A stretch of 64,000 bases of DNA, taken from positions 115,888-179,887 of the forward strand of contig MU130357.1 of the NCBI GenBank assembly GCA_015039465.1. The letters are read 5' to 3'. Of the stretch, positions 1 to 11,383 are shown piece after piece (within the stretch, counting starts at the first letter, position 1; each line of letters opens with the position of its first letter). Under the pieces are notes generated by a model. That model searched no databases. It had not been told where the DNA came from and saw nothing but the letters and a program-made list of their open reading frames with translations. The stretch is from Phlegmacium glaucopus. Lineage: Eukaryota; Basidiomycota; Agaricomycetes; Agaricales; Cortinariaceae. A program made the translations under genes and the position numbers.

Positions 1-1080
1 GCTTCACAATTCCAGTCATTACTTCAAACTTATTCAGCTCTATGGCGCAGCCAACAATTTAAATACAGAATTTACCGAGCGGCTTCATATCGATCTCGCA
101 AAGGATGCGTATGCTTCGACTAACTTCAAGGACAAATTCCCACAAATGACGCGTTGGCTTGACTGAAAGGAACGTATGATGCATCATGAGAAGTACATCC
201 GCCGCCGCCTTGAAACATCTTTCAACACGCCCCTCCATGTCCAAAAACCCCTTCCTTCTTTGATCCCTGAACGCAGGCAGTGCATGGCAAAGCACCCAAC
301 ACATCAAGGTGTGCCTATTGAGGTAATTCACACTAAGTACGGTGCTATGCAATTTATCCTGGCTTTATCACGTTTCGTTGCTCAATATCAACATCCCGAA
401 TACTCGAAAGCCCAAGTCGAAGCCACCTCCACCTCTATTCACATTCCTTTCTCAAAAATTTCAGTCTTTCATCGTCTAAAATTCATCAGCTATGATGTAT
501 ACAGCCTAAATCCTCTGGATGAAATTGTGGTCGACTCAGTACACACCGATCCAGTGCATTTTGACAAGTATGACAATGTTGTTCCTGGCCGATTTGACAC
601 CGTCGTCGTTTGGGTTAAGGACTCTGACAGTGGCTCCAGTTTGGACTTGAAAGGTATGCTTTTCATGTTCGCTCCTTTGATTTAAACCTCAGCTAAATTT
701 TAATTTCAGGTCTATGCATTGGACAAGTCCGATGCATTTTTTCGTTACCACCTCATGCAATTGACCTCTGGTTCCCGGCTCAGGCTGGCGCTGGCGCTTT
801 TTCACACAAACACTTGCCTTACGTTGAGTGGTTCACCACATTTTCTCGAGCTCAGAAGGATCAAAATTCCAAGTTATTCAAGGTTTCGCGCTTGATGGCT
901 TGGGGAGAGCGCCGTGTAAGCATCATCCCTGTTTCTCTCATTCTCTCGAGTATCCAGCTCTTCCCGAAATTTGGTCCACAAGCACCTGTCTCATGGTCAT
1001 CGAGCAATGTCCTTGAAAGTGCTGCATCGTTTTATGTAAACTCATTCTCAGATAGATTTTTGTACTCGCATATTTCTTAA
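1..1080 (+). pseudogene. Plavaka-type transposase, C-terminal half, with a nonsense codon
   Basis: The reading frame entering from the left edge encodes the run TEFTERLHIDLAKDAY, then KFPQMTRWLD, typical of the C-terminal half of basidiomycete Plavaka transposases. It continues through YIRRRLETSF to DTVVVWV. After an intron (about 651-708, GT..AG) comes an exon with LPYVEWFTTF and SIIPVSLI..IQLFPKFGP, the usual last block of the family, ending with a stop at 1078-1080. One lesion is visible: TGA at 164-166 between WLD and KERM, where relatives have Arg, consistent with CGA to TGA. The N-terminal half lies outside the window. This is a different subfamily from the minus-strand transposase at 1478-5171, which has a different C-terminal block. 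The family call rests on recognised motifs, not on an alignment. Confidence 0.7.
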
Positions 1081-1477
1081 ATAACCAATTTCCTATATCT
1101 CTATATGCAGTTGGATGTGCGAAGGATCTGTGAATAATAAACAAGTATAAGTATCTAATAAGTGACCAGCCTGCTGACCATCGGCTGATGCGCCACTGAC
1201 TCCAGCTGATTTTGGTAGGTCAGTCAAAATTAGCTTGCTCCGTACTTACCAAGGCTGATCCAAACTTATTCTCACAAATCAGCAATTGAGGTTTTTCCTG
1301 ATGTAGACTTACTGAGGCTAGGAAATGTCAGACTTGCCAAGTTATTCTAATGTTCCTGCAAGTGCGGCTAGAACTAATCCGCCACAGCATCACTCTAGGC
1401 ACTCTAGGACATTTACGCAGTGGCTGCCCACAGATAGCTAATTTGGATACAGTATAGGACGCACACCAGTATTAAAA
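1081..1477. other. intergenic, no gene seen
   Basis: No coding frame I can support. The stretch lies between the convergent 3' ends of two transposase genes. Around 1165-1290 it contains several short CTGATT/GCTGAC-like words in both orientations, which could be subterminal repeats of one of the flanking transposons, but I found no convincing terminal inverted repeat. Confidence 0.4.
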
Positions 1478-4400
1478 TCAGAATACAATTTTGTGCATGT
1501 GATGATCTGCGAAATGATTTACATAGTACCCTGCAAAAGTGTCAAGAAAAAGAGTGTGGTCAAAATTAAGGGGAAGAAAGTCAGCTCCAAAGATAGGGAG
1601 AAGGTGTGCACCACGAAGGAAACTATCAAGATGAACAACACCAACAAGACGCTGCTGGTGCCGAATATCAGGTCGAACTCGCCACATTCCTGTTACAGCA
1701 TCTTGCGACCTCCCTACAGTCGAAAACCATTCAACCAGTGCGCAAGGATATGTCTTTCCACCATGCATGAATGAAAAAAAAAGCTGGACACGAACAATGT
1801 TCATTCCCCACATGCCTGGTTTACCCTCATCTTCAACAACAAATGCGCAATCACACCTTGGTGCCTTCTTTCTCCACAAAGGAGATGACCGTATTCGCTC
1901 ATGGCACATGCCACGTAGCCCGCATTCATCACTGGGTGCGAAGAAGGTTGCAATGGCTGAGTGGAAAACGGAGACCTTGCCTGTAATATCAGGACAATCA
2001 TCAAGGTCAACGTCATCAGATGCAGGGCCGTCTGGATTGAGTTGTTCATAAAGAAATCGCCGGGTGAGCTCGACAAGGCAAGGTTGATTTATGTGAGCCA
2101 TGAGTGTGTTCAGTTACGAGTCCTATTTATAGGACTCGTTCTTTTATGGAGCGGTCTCCACCAGGATTTTGTTGACGCTTAATGTGCCGGCAAACACCGT
2201 GTTCTATTTTTAGTAACACCGCAGCGTTCCTTCCCTCATCTTTTTCCGAACTTCAACAACCATTACACTAACCGCTGCCTGACCTGGTTATAATTTATCA
2301 AGAATAAATATAATAGGATTTCTTAGTGCATGAGTGTGTCCTCATTTTCTTCAAGATGAGTTTATTGTTTATGCTCACTCTCATGCTTTACAGGTGATTA
2401 TCAAACTTCAAACTGGCATTCAACAACAAACCACCTAGAATGGCTGCTTAGTAAAGAAACGAACCAGTTATGGAGGGACTCGTACATGCCATGCAAGCAA
2501 TGGCCCTCAGGCTATGTGTTTGTGGATAGTTTCGGACTAAAAATGAGGAACAGTAAGCACCAATAGCTGGGTTAAGTCCATTTATGACATACCTCTTGTC
2601 CGAGCCAAAACAACATTCCCCTCAACCATTTCCACATGGCGACGTGGACCCGAGCCATCAACATTCCCTGTTTCATCATCCTCCCCGTCCATGTCCTCGC
2701 TTCTAAGGATAGGAACAGAAGCTTTTGGTTTCTCAACCTTGGGCGGAAGCATGCGTCGTGCAATAAAATCAACTTGGGCAGCGTGTAGTTTGTCCAGCCG
2801 TTGGTTGGTCAGGAGCATTTGACCAAGTGCTTCATACCGATTGGATCGTCTCCAAGGTTTTCTTACGGCAGTAATGTGTTGAGATTCTGTAATTGATGAG
2901 CAAATCCCATTGGGAGCCCTGAATTCTTGAATGAGATGGCGATAGTGAGATAGTGCATGTTGATGTGGAAGCGAAAAACCCTTGGGACGGACACCTGTCA
3001 TGCGAAAGACCTCATGATATTCATAAAACTTGGCTAAAGCGACATCGAAAAGTTTTAGTGTTGCTTCAGTGAGGTCGGAACGCCGTGCAAGATAGCAGAT
3101 ATCTATGAAGGCACTGATTGCTTGAACCATTTCCTGGGGAACATGTCCAGTGATTGCAGAAAGATATACCTTTGAGTAAATGAGCAAATAGGATGCAATG
3201 ATATGAAAAGGATATACCTTCATCAAGGCCTTTGAATCATCACCCGTCCACTGTTTGAAGCGTCGACCATGAGGAAAATGACAAAGGTTTGGGAAAAGAG
3301 GAGCGGCGGCGATTCGACGATCAATATCATCTAGAACATTGTTTGCCTGTGCTTCTCCGTGTTCCAGAACAAGATAGTCTGAGATCCATGAAACGAGATG
3401 ATCCTTGAATGTGCCCTTAATGAGTTGGTGGAGCAGGTCTGGTGTGAGCATTTCATGGATATCGGCACGAGGAAAGTGGTAAGTAAAGGGCTGTAGGTTT
3501 ATATTAGTATATAAACACGTTAAAGAGATAGATGATGCACCAATATATCATCATCGACTCCATATTCGAACCACAGCATTTTTGAGTCCAAGGTTTCAAG
3601 TAACTGTTCAGTGAACTGCCGCGTTCGTGGACCTCGCAAGCCATCGAGATCATCTGGTAAAGCTGTACATCTAATAGACATATGCTTGAGAGAGCATACA
3701 TGAACCGATCCAGGAAATACGAACTTTGGGCACCACCCTTGTACAGTACCAGCAAGGTACACTTGCTCTGGATAATCGGCAATGAATGCAGCCAGGTCAT
3801 AAATACCCCATCTGTAGTGGCCGTCGGGGCATCGGAGAATCACAGGTGTAGTCATCGCAGCACAAAGAGGTTTGAGAATGGCCTCAAGGGAAGCATGATA
3901 GAGTTGACACTTGAATTTTTGAAAGGAGACGTCATCATCATACTTGCGGTCACCTAAACACCTCTGATTAGCTTCTGAGACAGTTTCACTGACTTGGATG
4001 TATATCACATACTCTTGGGAATAGCAAGGAACCTGATAGGGACAACAGCATTTTGATGCCCACAGCGCACAGTGTTGTGAATACCACCTGCTGAGAAGTA
4101 AAGAGGGTGATATTCAACATGGCCAGTTGCTACTGACACTGTTGTCTTATCTGCGCCCAAAATAACTGGACAATACATCGCCCCTTCCGTGCTTGGATCA
4201 TTGTTGAAGATGTCATTCTGGGTTTGTATTAAGATACTTATCAGGATAGCGGTCAATAAAAAAAGCGTACAGAGTGGCGCCATGAATAGTTCCCAGACAT
4301 AAACTCGCTCCAACATCTTTGCCCGGATGTATCCAATTTGACATAAGGTGCGTAGTTGATTTGCTGGTCAAAATCAGGATTATTGAGCATGTTCTTCATG

Positions 4401-5171
4401 ACCACGCTAGGATCACGAAACCAAACTTGATAATCATGCAGTTGCCAGCTGGGTGGGTTCAGCCCAATTTCGCCGGCATAAGAAGTTGTGAAACTCTTCC
4501 ATGGTGCATCTCTGTGAGTAATTGCATCAATTGTTGCATACATATGCTCATGAGAGTCAAACGGACTGAAATCCTCGCTTTCTGTCTTTTTCGAGGCCCA
4601 AATATCCATAAGTTCGTCAATATTGCCACCTGACATTTCTACTTTGCGGTAAAGAAAGTTACCAAGACAAAATTGAAGTTCATCATCGAATGGGTCCCAA
4701 CTGATTGGTGCATCTGCCGACCAAGGACTGGGTGGCATCCCAGGGGCGAGATAATTACCATCCTTATCACAAGGACGACCTTCAACAAGTCAGCCATCAA
4801 CCTAATTTAAAAGGGAGGTGGAATTTACCTGTCAGATGTGGATGGTAAATCCTATGGTGCGTTGAGCGTGGCCCAGAGTTTGCAGTCCCTGGCTGAGGCT
4901 CGGCTTCAACACATTGTATGTCAGGGGCTGGCAGTCCTTGCTCTTCTGCGAATGGGCCCTCAGAGAAGTAATCATCAAACTCTGGAAGAATATCTGGACG
5001 GGGGGCAGGGCGAGCTTGACTTGAATTGGACTGTTGATCTTCTGTGTTATTGATGACATTGTGGTTGGTGTGAAACGTTCGAACATGATTTGTACGCCCA
5101 GCTTGGCTTCGAAAATGTGCAGAGCATCCCCCAGAGGCAAAAGGACACTTGAATTTGAGAAGATTACTCAT
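1478..5171 (-). pseudogene. Plavaka-type transposase with N-terminal C2H2 finger, split by a solo LTR
   Basis: A DNA-transposon transposase read on the minus strand. The start is placed at 5171 (MSNLLKFKC), directly before a C2H2-like finger CPFASGGC..H..H. Then follow the family blocks YHPHLTG | RPCDKDGNY (intron 4780-4828), PPSPWSADAPISWDPFDDE, DPSTEGAMYCPVILGADKTT with VSVATG..EYHPLYFS (about 4020-4200), PDGHYR..YIADYPEQ and VQGWCPK (about 3710-3860), then FPHGRRFKQWTGDDSKALMK, an in-frame 48-nt intron, and VPQEMVQAISAFIDICYLARR. The exon ending ARTR at 2589 is followed by RNYPQ after an intron. The last block, AHINQP to ADHHMHKIVF (2101-1478), matches the family C-terminus. A 224-bp LTR (2107-2330) sits just before AHINQP, so the gene is probably dead, although most exons are open. 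Divergent from the gene at 5403. Confidence 0.75.
2107..2330. mobile_element. solo LTR, 224 bp
   Basis: The interval begins TGTTCAGTTACG and ends CTTAGTGCA (TG..CA ends) and is flanked by the direct repeat TGAGTG at 2101-2106 and 2331-2336, as expected of a target site duplication. Near the left end ACGAGTCC and GGACTCGT form an inverted pair around a TATTTATA core, a plausible promoter region. No internal retroelement coding is present, so it is read as a solo LTR left by LTR-LTR recombination. A 10-11 bp repeat CATGAGTGTGT overlaps the duplication, leaving the exact ends uncertain by a few bases. Confidence 0.6.
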
Positions 5172-5402
5172 GGTTTGAATAGAGAAAAAAAATATGTAAA
5201 GACGATGGTTCAAGTTGGGGTGGTACACAAAATAAGGTTCTGTTGCGCAGCGGAAGTAAATGAGTGTGTTGCAACACAAACAACACACAAAAACTTACAA
5301 TTTTTCAACCATCCCGTTGTTGCCATCCACATTTACACCATGTCCGGGTGTCCTGTGCATAAAGCTGTTACTGAATGAGAGCCCACTAATACACTTCTTG
5401 CA
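5172..5402. promoter_or_regulatory. shared intergenic region between divergent genes
   Basis: About 230 bp separate the start of the minus-strand Plavaka transposase (5171) from the start of the plus-strand gene at 5403. It must hold both promoters if both are transcribed. No TATA box or repeat stands out. The tight divergent spacing is what suggests that the two genes may belong to a single transposon. Confidence 0.35.
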
Positions 5403-7117
5403 ATGACCACACGTCGGACTCCTGCCCAGGTCAAACAAGACAAAGCGTGCGCTGCAGCTACTGCAGTGGCTGTGGGGAAGGCTGCCACAGCGGTACAAGC
5501 CAAGCAGAGATCAGAAATTGCTGATCTTGAGGACCGAGTTCGTAAAGATGAGCAGGAACGACAGAAACATGCCAATCGCCCAGATCTGCAACTGTCCAAA
5601 GGGATCAAAGGACAGGTAAGGAAAAAAAAATTGTGGACAGCACTGACTTTTTTTTCATCCACAGAAGGCTTCATCTGTGGAAGATTGTATCTCCCAAGCC
5701 TCAAGTACTAATTTCACGCCTTCAGTGCCTGCGAAGCCAAAGGTGAGTTTCAACTGATCTCTTGATCTTAGCCATCAATCAACTTTTTTTAAAAAAGTGG
5801 GTCCTGCCCCCAGGCTGGGGAATTGAACACAAGACTACAACTGTGCAGGATGCCTTTGGGGCTACCGAGGAACCGTTGGCTGTGTCCGAGTCTGACATTG
5901 CCCAGGATGACCTAGAGGGTGCCAACATCCAATGAAGATAATGAATATGAATTCAAGGGCATGGTTGACTTACCTGATGACTCCGTTGTCGACACCGAGT
6001 CCAGCATGAGTGATGGCCTTGGACTGGGTGACAAAGAATACGATAACAAGGATGGTGATTATGTAATGGACACAAACTCGAAGTCAGACGACGAGGAGTT
6101 CGAAATTGAACCAGCCGAAGTTCAACACTCACGCACTAAGAAAGCCTCAGCGGTACGTTCTTTCATAATATCTTCTGATACTGCTGGTAATGCTTTTTAT
6201 TTCATAGAAATCCCTCCGCGGTTCATTTCGTCATGCAGTTAATGCTCAACGCTCTGCCCCACCAGTCACTGCCTCCGGCAAATTGAACACTGCACAGAAA
6301 CGCAAGCTCGATGGGGCCAACACCCTTACTCAGAGGTAAGGTCCTTTATACTTGATGAATGAGTACTTATCTATTGCTAGCGACAATGCAAGTGTTGAGA
6401 AGCGTCCCAAACGCAGTGAACCTTCAGGCCTTTTGGCTGGATGGAAGCAAAAACTTGCCAAAGAAAAATTGACTACGATTGCACATAAGTAACCTAACCT
6501 ATATATTGTAAATTTACTAACTTAATTGGCCAGGTTGTAACGTTGCCAATGCTGCTGCAAGTGCCGCTGAACCTGATGACGATGACCGTGATCCTCAAGA
6601 GTATGCTGGTGGGGTGTTTGATGAGGATGAACCCACAACAGTTGTCCAGGCTGCAGCCGCTAAGAAGGTTGTGGTGAGGATCCACAACAAATCCTCTGGA
6701 AGTCAGGTCAGATGGCGTATATTATAATGACTTCACTTGTTGTTATCCATATTCTTTTAGATGACATCCGTCAAGATCACTGAGTCGGCCCCCGTTGAAC
6801 TGGACCGCTCTGCCAGTGGTCGCCATACCAGGAAGATTAGGTTCACCACTGCCTCTCTTCCCTTCCCTCGCTCAAATGCTGTTGCATATCTCCAAATGTG
6901 GCGCAAGACATTCAAGCCAAGTATTGTCAAATTTGGTGGGAATGATCCTGACCCCTTTGGCACTAACGTAGGTGTGGAACAATCTGCCCTTCTTCTTTGG
7001 GACAAGGTATATCCGAACTTCACTCGTGAGGTTGACACCGGTACCACAGGCCGCGCTATAAATCGTTGTTTGTGTTGAATATAAACACCAACCAGAGAGC
7101 AGTGGACCAGACCTTAG

Positions 7118-7701
7118 TGTTAAGTTTAAAACAAGGAAGTCACGTCGGAGTTACTCCGGAACGGACGGAACGGAACCGGAACAGTAACCTGGAAAGGACG
7201 TTGGCCTCAGCGTGTGTGCTGTGCCGCCCAGCTCCTATGGTGTCCTGATTTCGGAACGGAAGAAGAAGTAATAAGACGGAAGACCTCAGTGACTTAGAGG
7301 ACAAACAAGAGGAGGAAACAAAGTTGATATTCGAACTAAGGGAAAACATACAAGTTCGAGTACTTTAAATATAAAAGGAATTGCAACCGAAATATAAAAT
7401 ATAAATATAAGTGCTGCGTTCTGCTCCCGGAAAAGGTCCTGCATTCTTGGGTGAATAATCCATGGCTGGTGTGCTGACTGATAGTGGGAAAGTGATGACA
7501 AAGGAATAGTTGTTATGACGAAGGTGTGGTAAGGTGTTTGGGATATCGTCGGAAGAGTCGGAATGATACGGAGAAGTCTCGGAGTCGGACGTAGGAGGAG
7601 TAGAGTCGGAGACAAGGGAAAGTACTGGAACGGAGTACGGACTACCGGAAACAACTCCGTCGGAGTCGGACCGGAGTAAGGACGTGTGACGGAATGTAAC
7701 A
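7118..7701. mobile_element. solo LTR, family A copy 1 (584 bp)
   Basis: Begins TGTTAAGTTTAAAACAAGG and ends GGAATGTAACA, with the 5-bp target duplication CTTAG at 7113-7117 and 7702-7706. The same sequence recurs at 62433-63013 and 63681-64000. No coding region of its own. It carries a run of GGAAC/CGGA motifs near the 5' end and an A/T-rich TATA-like stretch about 250 bp in. Confidence 0.85.
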
Positions 7702-7789
7702 CTTAGGTCAAGAGACTCCCTGTTGTTCGTTTAGGGAAGGTGTAACCTTAGACTTGTAACACACTGAGGTAGGAGGCAAGAGTAGAGGT

Positions 7790-7995
7790 GAGGAGGATGA
7801 GGATGAATGTGAACGAGTCTTTAGAAAGACTGTAGCAGTAGACAATAAGTTGACAGTAAGTGACTGAAAAAGCGAACTCAGAGGGGTTAAGGAAGAGGAT
7901 GAGGAGGAATAAGAGTCTTCAGTAAGACTATAGTAATTGACAGTAGGGGATAGATTGACAGTTAAGAGGCAGAAAAAGCGAACTTGAGGGAGGAA
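7790..7995. repeat. two tandem copies of a unit of about 105 bp
   Basis: Two adjacent diverged copies share GAGGATGAGGA, an AGTCTT..AAGACT hairpin, TTGACAGT and AAAAAGCGAACT in the same order. They lie inside the insertion that splits the 5403-9839 gene, just right of the solo LTR. Confidence 0.6.
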
Positions 7996-9901
7996 TTCAC
8001 TGGAATTCCACTGAGATGATGATTGTTGGGGGGTAAGAATGAATTGAACTGAACTACCTATCCTGGTACAAAAGAGCAGTATTTATACCCTAAGGATGAG
8101 GCTATGTAAAACAATAAAAAAGAAAGAAGTACGCGCTGTCAAAGGAAGAAAGATAAAGAGAGGACAGCTGCGAGAAGAAAAGAACAATGGAAAAGAAGAA
8201 GGAACAATAAAAAAATCTGTAAAGTGTCAAAGTGCGAGAGAAAAGAAGAGAAGGCAGTGTACATAGTCCAATAGCAAAAATATATCGACTCCATAGGCGT
8301 GTGGTCATGTCAAAAATGTGAAAGGTCCTGAGTCAACACTTGAAAGGCGCAGCCTTGTTCCCGAGAAAATACTACTTGCCCATGATCCCATGTCGCGCAG
8401 CCTTGATAACACTTGACACTCTGCGAGAATAATCCTCTGCTGCTGATTCATCTGCAATTCCTGCTTAGTCGTGATCCTCCTGGACTTCCTAAATTGTCAT
8501 AAAGAGGGTGGGAAGGCTTCAGGTACCGCGTGAATGATGGTTTTGGCAGTGAATGATAAGATAAGAGGTAGATGAGTGAGGATAGGGGACTGAGTGAGAT
8601 CCAGGAGCGAGGTATGGCAAGATAGATAGCTGAGGGGAAGACTTGTGGGTCCATAGCCACAACAACGATGACAAAGCCTTTGACATAATGGGAGATGTAG
8701 CTGATGCGTCCATAAACGGGCCGTTCTTGAAATGATGGGCCATAGATGCGATCAAACGCGAGCCGATGACCGATGCGAATAGTAGATTGATCGCTTTGTT
8801 GTATCACTAGCCAAGGGACAAATGGATGGTAGATGTTAAGGAGCATGTCGATAGTGTAAATGATAGACAACATAGTGGAAGACATTGAGGATATGATGAG
8901 CGATGAGGATGTTATCGTTGAACGAATGGTTTTGTTGACCAGGAACGCGATTCAGGGCCGCTTCCAAAATAGGTAAGCAAATTCAAAGTCCGCTTATTTT
9001 CATGATGGCGACTTTTAAGCTTTCTTCTCACGCTACCAATCAGTATTGGTGCGCGACAGCGCTGCTCTCATTCAACTGGTACGTTCACTTACATCACCTT
9101 TTCAAGTTCTGATATCTTCTAAAAGCCTGGCGACTTGCTTGTTGGCTGGCATAGCATGATGGGCAAAGCTGGCATCCAGATCGTCATTCACTCACTCATC
9201 ACTGAAGGTGTAGGACAGGACCAGGCCGTAGAGGTGGCAATGTACCTCCTTCATGATTACCGCTTCATTTATGAGGTGCCAGATGACGAAGTACGTTGTT
9301 TACTTGCTTTGCAACCCTCTCTTTTTCCCCATTTTGAACTGTTATTTGATAGAGCGATAAAGGCGCATTTCGAGGACCACTGGTCGCAAAGGCATTCATA
9401 TTATACCTCAAGACTATCCATCATAGTGTTAGGCTCGAAGGTGTTGACTACAGTGAACCCGTTGGTGCTCTTGGTGTCGCAGCGGCTGTGGTAAGCCAAG
9501 AATATTGTTAAAATGATACGCAACTCACATTCCCTACTATAGATTGAACGTGGATTAGAGCTTCTGAAGCTCGGGAAAGTCAAGCTCGAGACCAACACCA
9601 TCACCAATGGCAGTGGACCAGGGAAAAAGCGGAAGGTTGCAGATTATCACCCTTATGCAGATGCTCATTGGGGTGACAAGACGCGCTCATGGGTTCTCTC
9701 TGCCAAGCGCCTTGACGCGGCAAAGTGGGATTCTATTCGGACCATTGCTGCATCGTACATCGACTCTACTGTCTCAGACAATGACGAGGATGGGACAGAC
9801 ATCGGCAAAGCTGATCCCCGGGCCCAGATTGATATCTAGTACAAGTAGTGCATTTTTTTTTGGTTTATTGTGTGCCTCTGCTGACGTGTAGCCTTGTAGG
9901 A

Positions 9902-9962
9902 ACTTCTAAATGATCTACTGGTTCTAAATGATCTACTGGACTTCTAAATGATCTACTGGACT
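9902..9962. repeat. three tandem copies of a 19-21 bp unit
   Basis: The unit TTCTAAATGATCTACTGG is repeated three times directly downstream of the stop codon at 9839 with one or two extra bases between copies. Confidence 0.9.
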
Positions 9963-10069
9963 GCTATACCCTCCTTTCTTACCCAACAGCCATAGTAAAG
10001 TTTCAATAAATACTGTTTCCTATGACATCAGAATCAGTGTGAATAGTAAGATACTGGACCCAGGTATTT

Positions 10070-10215
10070 TGCTTGGTGCAGCTGCATTGCTAGTCATAGC
10101 TACGACATGGCTCTAGCATGGGCCCTAGCATTTGGCATATCTAGGTATGTCTAGCTCCGGGGTTAGAGGGCTAGAACAGCTAGAATTGCTAGCTCTAGCA
10201 ATTCTAGCAGCGTGC
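10070..10215. repeat. CTAG-rich palindromic tract
   Basis: CTAG or its extensions GCTAG/CTAGC recur about every 10-15 bp. A perfect palindrome with 13-bp arms (CTAGAATTGCTAG and its complement, 2-bp loop) lies at 10180-10207. It may be the subterminal repeat region of a DNA transposon, or one of its ends. Confidence 0.6.
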
Positions 10216-10230
10216 AATTTTCCTGATGTA

Positions 10231-10870
10231 TGAGGGAGCTTATCTAATAATTGATGGCTGAACAAATAAACAAACCTAAAGTCTCGAGCTCGCGAGAGAG
10301 CGGCTGCCGGAAAAGTTGGTCGGTGATCTCGGAGACCACTGATTAACCCCAAGGTTGGCTTCCAAATTTGGCAATGAGTGACAAGACCATGATACGGTTG
10401 ATTCTAGTATGATAAGAAAATAGCTAGAAGTCAGCACAGTAGCGTGTTGGCATTAAGTCACGGTGGTCCACGTAGTAGCCCTCCATGTCATATAAACTAT
10501 TATGTGCATACATGTTCTGTTTAAGAACCAAACTTTGCCTGTACAAGGGCACAGACCTCCTGGATAGACTATAGTTCATCCCCTTCATGTTTTAGGTGGT
10601 GAATGTGTAATTTCCAGTTTCATTTGGAATTATGCTCATAAGGCTCATAAGTACTTAGTTTTTGTATCATATTCAAGTTTTTGTGTCTAGTATCTACATC
10701 AATATTGCTTGTGACAAGAATGTGACATGACTGCCTAGCGAACCCAACATTGGGGTTAATCAGTGGTCTCCAAGATCACGACCAACTTTTCCAGCAGCCG
10801 CTCTCTCACGAGCTCGAGACCTTAGGTTTGTTTATTTGTTCAGCCATCAATTATTAGATAAGCTCCCTCA
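10231..10870. mobile_element. fold-back MITE with arms of about 127 bp
   Basis: The left arm (10231-10357, beginning TGAGGGAGCTTATCTAA) is the reverse complement, with few mismatches, of the right arm (about 10744-10870, ending AGCTCCCTCA). The loop is about 385 bp and non-coding. Both ends abut TA, as expected for a TA target duplication. Long arms, short size and a TA target fit a Tc1/mariner-derived MITE or a fold-back element. Confidence 0.8.
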
Positions 10871-11383
10871 TAGTAAGAATAGCTCACGAGACAAGCAGCT
10901 GCTTTTAGGAGCCTGGGTTTGAGTCAGGTTTATTGAGTGCTATATATATCAGTTTGCTCATCACAAGCATCAGTGGTTCTGGGTTCGGGCCACATACTCC
11001 ACCATAGCAATGGTCTCTAAAAATATAGTACCATTCACCAAGAAACATACTTACATACTGTTCCAAACTGTTAGCACCAATTGTTCATACTGCTCGGCAT
11101 CTCAGGGCTAATTGTTTACACTTCTCGGTATCTTAAGGCCTGTCATCCATATCACATACTAGTGCAGCTCACATTTGTACTACTACATATCTGTGCTAAA
11201 TTAGCATGAAATTATATAATACTAATAATAAGTGCAGGTTGGGAGAATGCCAGGTATGTTACTAGTCTCGTACCAAGATCAGCTGCCATTAACGCACATT
11301 GTCTCGTCAACAACAGCAATTGTGAAAGATTAAACTTGAATAAAAAATATTAAACCAAGTTCCAACAGATACAAAATATAAAG

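Larger units (their letters stand above)
7069..8913. mobile_element. insertion of unidentified repeat DNA inside the 5403-9839 gene
   Basis: Coding similarity stops after the codons for GRAINR at about 7066 and returns near 8900. The word ATCGTTG occurs at both edges (7062-7068 and 8914-8920), a candidate target duplication. The interior is purine-rich on the plus strand, has a TATTTATA at about 8080 and tandem repeats (7790-7995), and encloses a solo LTR (7118-7701) that landed later. A minus-strand open frame (8448-8885) shows no family I recognise. The gene frame does not rejoin cleanly if one copy of ATCGTTG is kept, so the boundaries are tentative. Confidence 0.4.
5403..9839 (+). pseudogene. 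multi-exon basidiomycete protein of unknown function, interrupted by an insertion
   Basis: The first exon starts at 5403 (MTTRRTPAQVKQDKA) and encodes an Ala/Lys-rich, coiled-coil-like stretch. Later exons encode a strongly acidic region (about 5925-6155), a basic stretch (KRKLDG, KRPKRSEP; about 6295-6490), a second acidic stretch (about 6560-6700), and a folded region with QMWRKTFKPSIVKFGG and LLLWDKVYP (about 6761-7065). The frame then runs into inserted DNA. Coding resumes near 8900 with exons at about 9054-9089 and 9125-9290 (GDLLVGWHSMMGKAG), 9354-9490 (GAFRGPLVAKAF, VGALGVAAAV) and about 9542-9839 (HWGDKTRSWVLS, acidic tail, stop). The domain order (disordered acidic/basic N-terminus, helical C-terminus) resembles basidiomycete DUF6532-type proteins often found near transposons, but I could not confirm the family. 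I could not restore a continuous frame across the insertion. Confidence 0.5.

Noticed and set aside
5800..5850. tRNA-like B box (minus strand TGTTCAATTCC followed by T run)
   Set aside because: No A box at the right distance and no cloverleaf; it lies in an intron-like spacer of the 5403-9839 gene.
8448..8885. 145-codon minus-strand frame
   Set aside because: No recognisable motif, lies in inserted repeat DNA, and composition does not look like the neighbouring genes.
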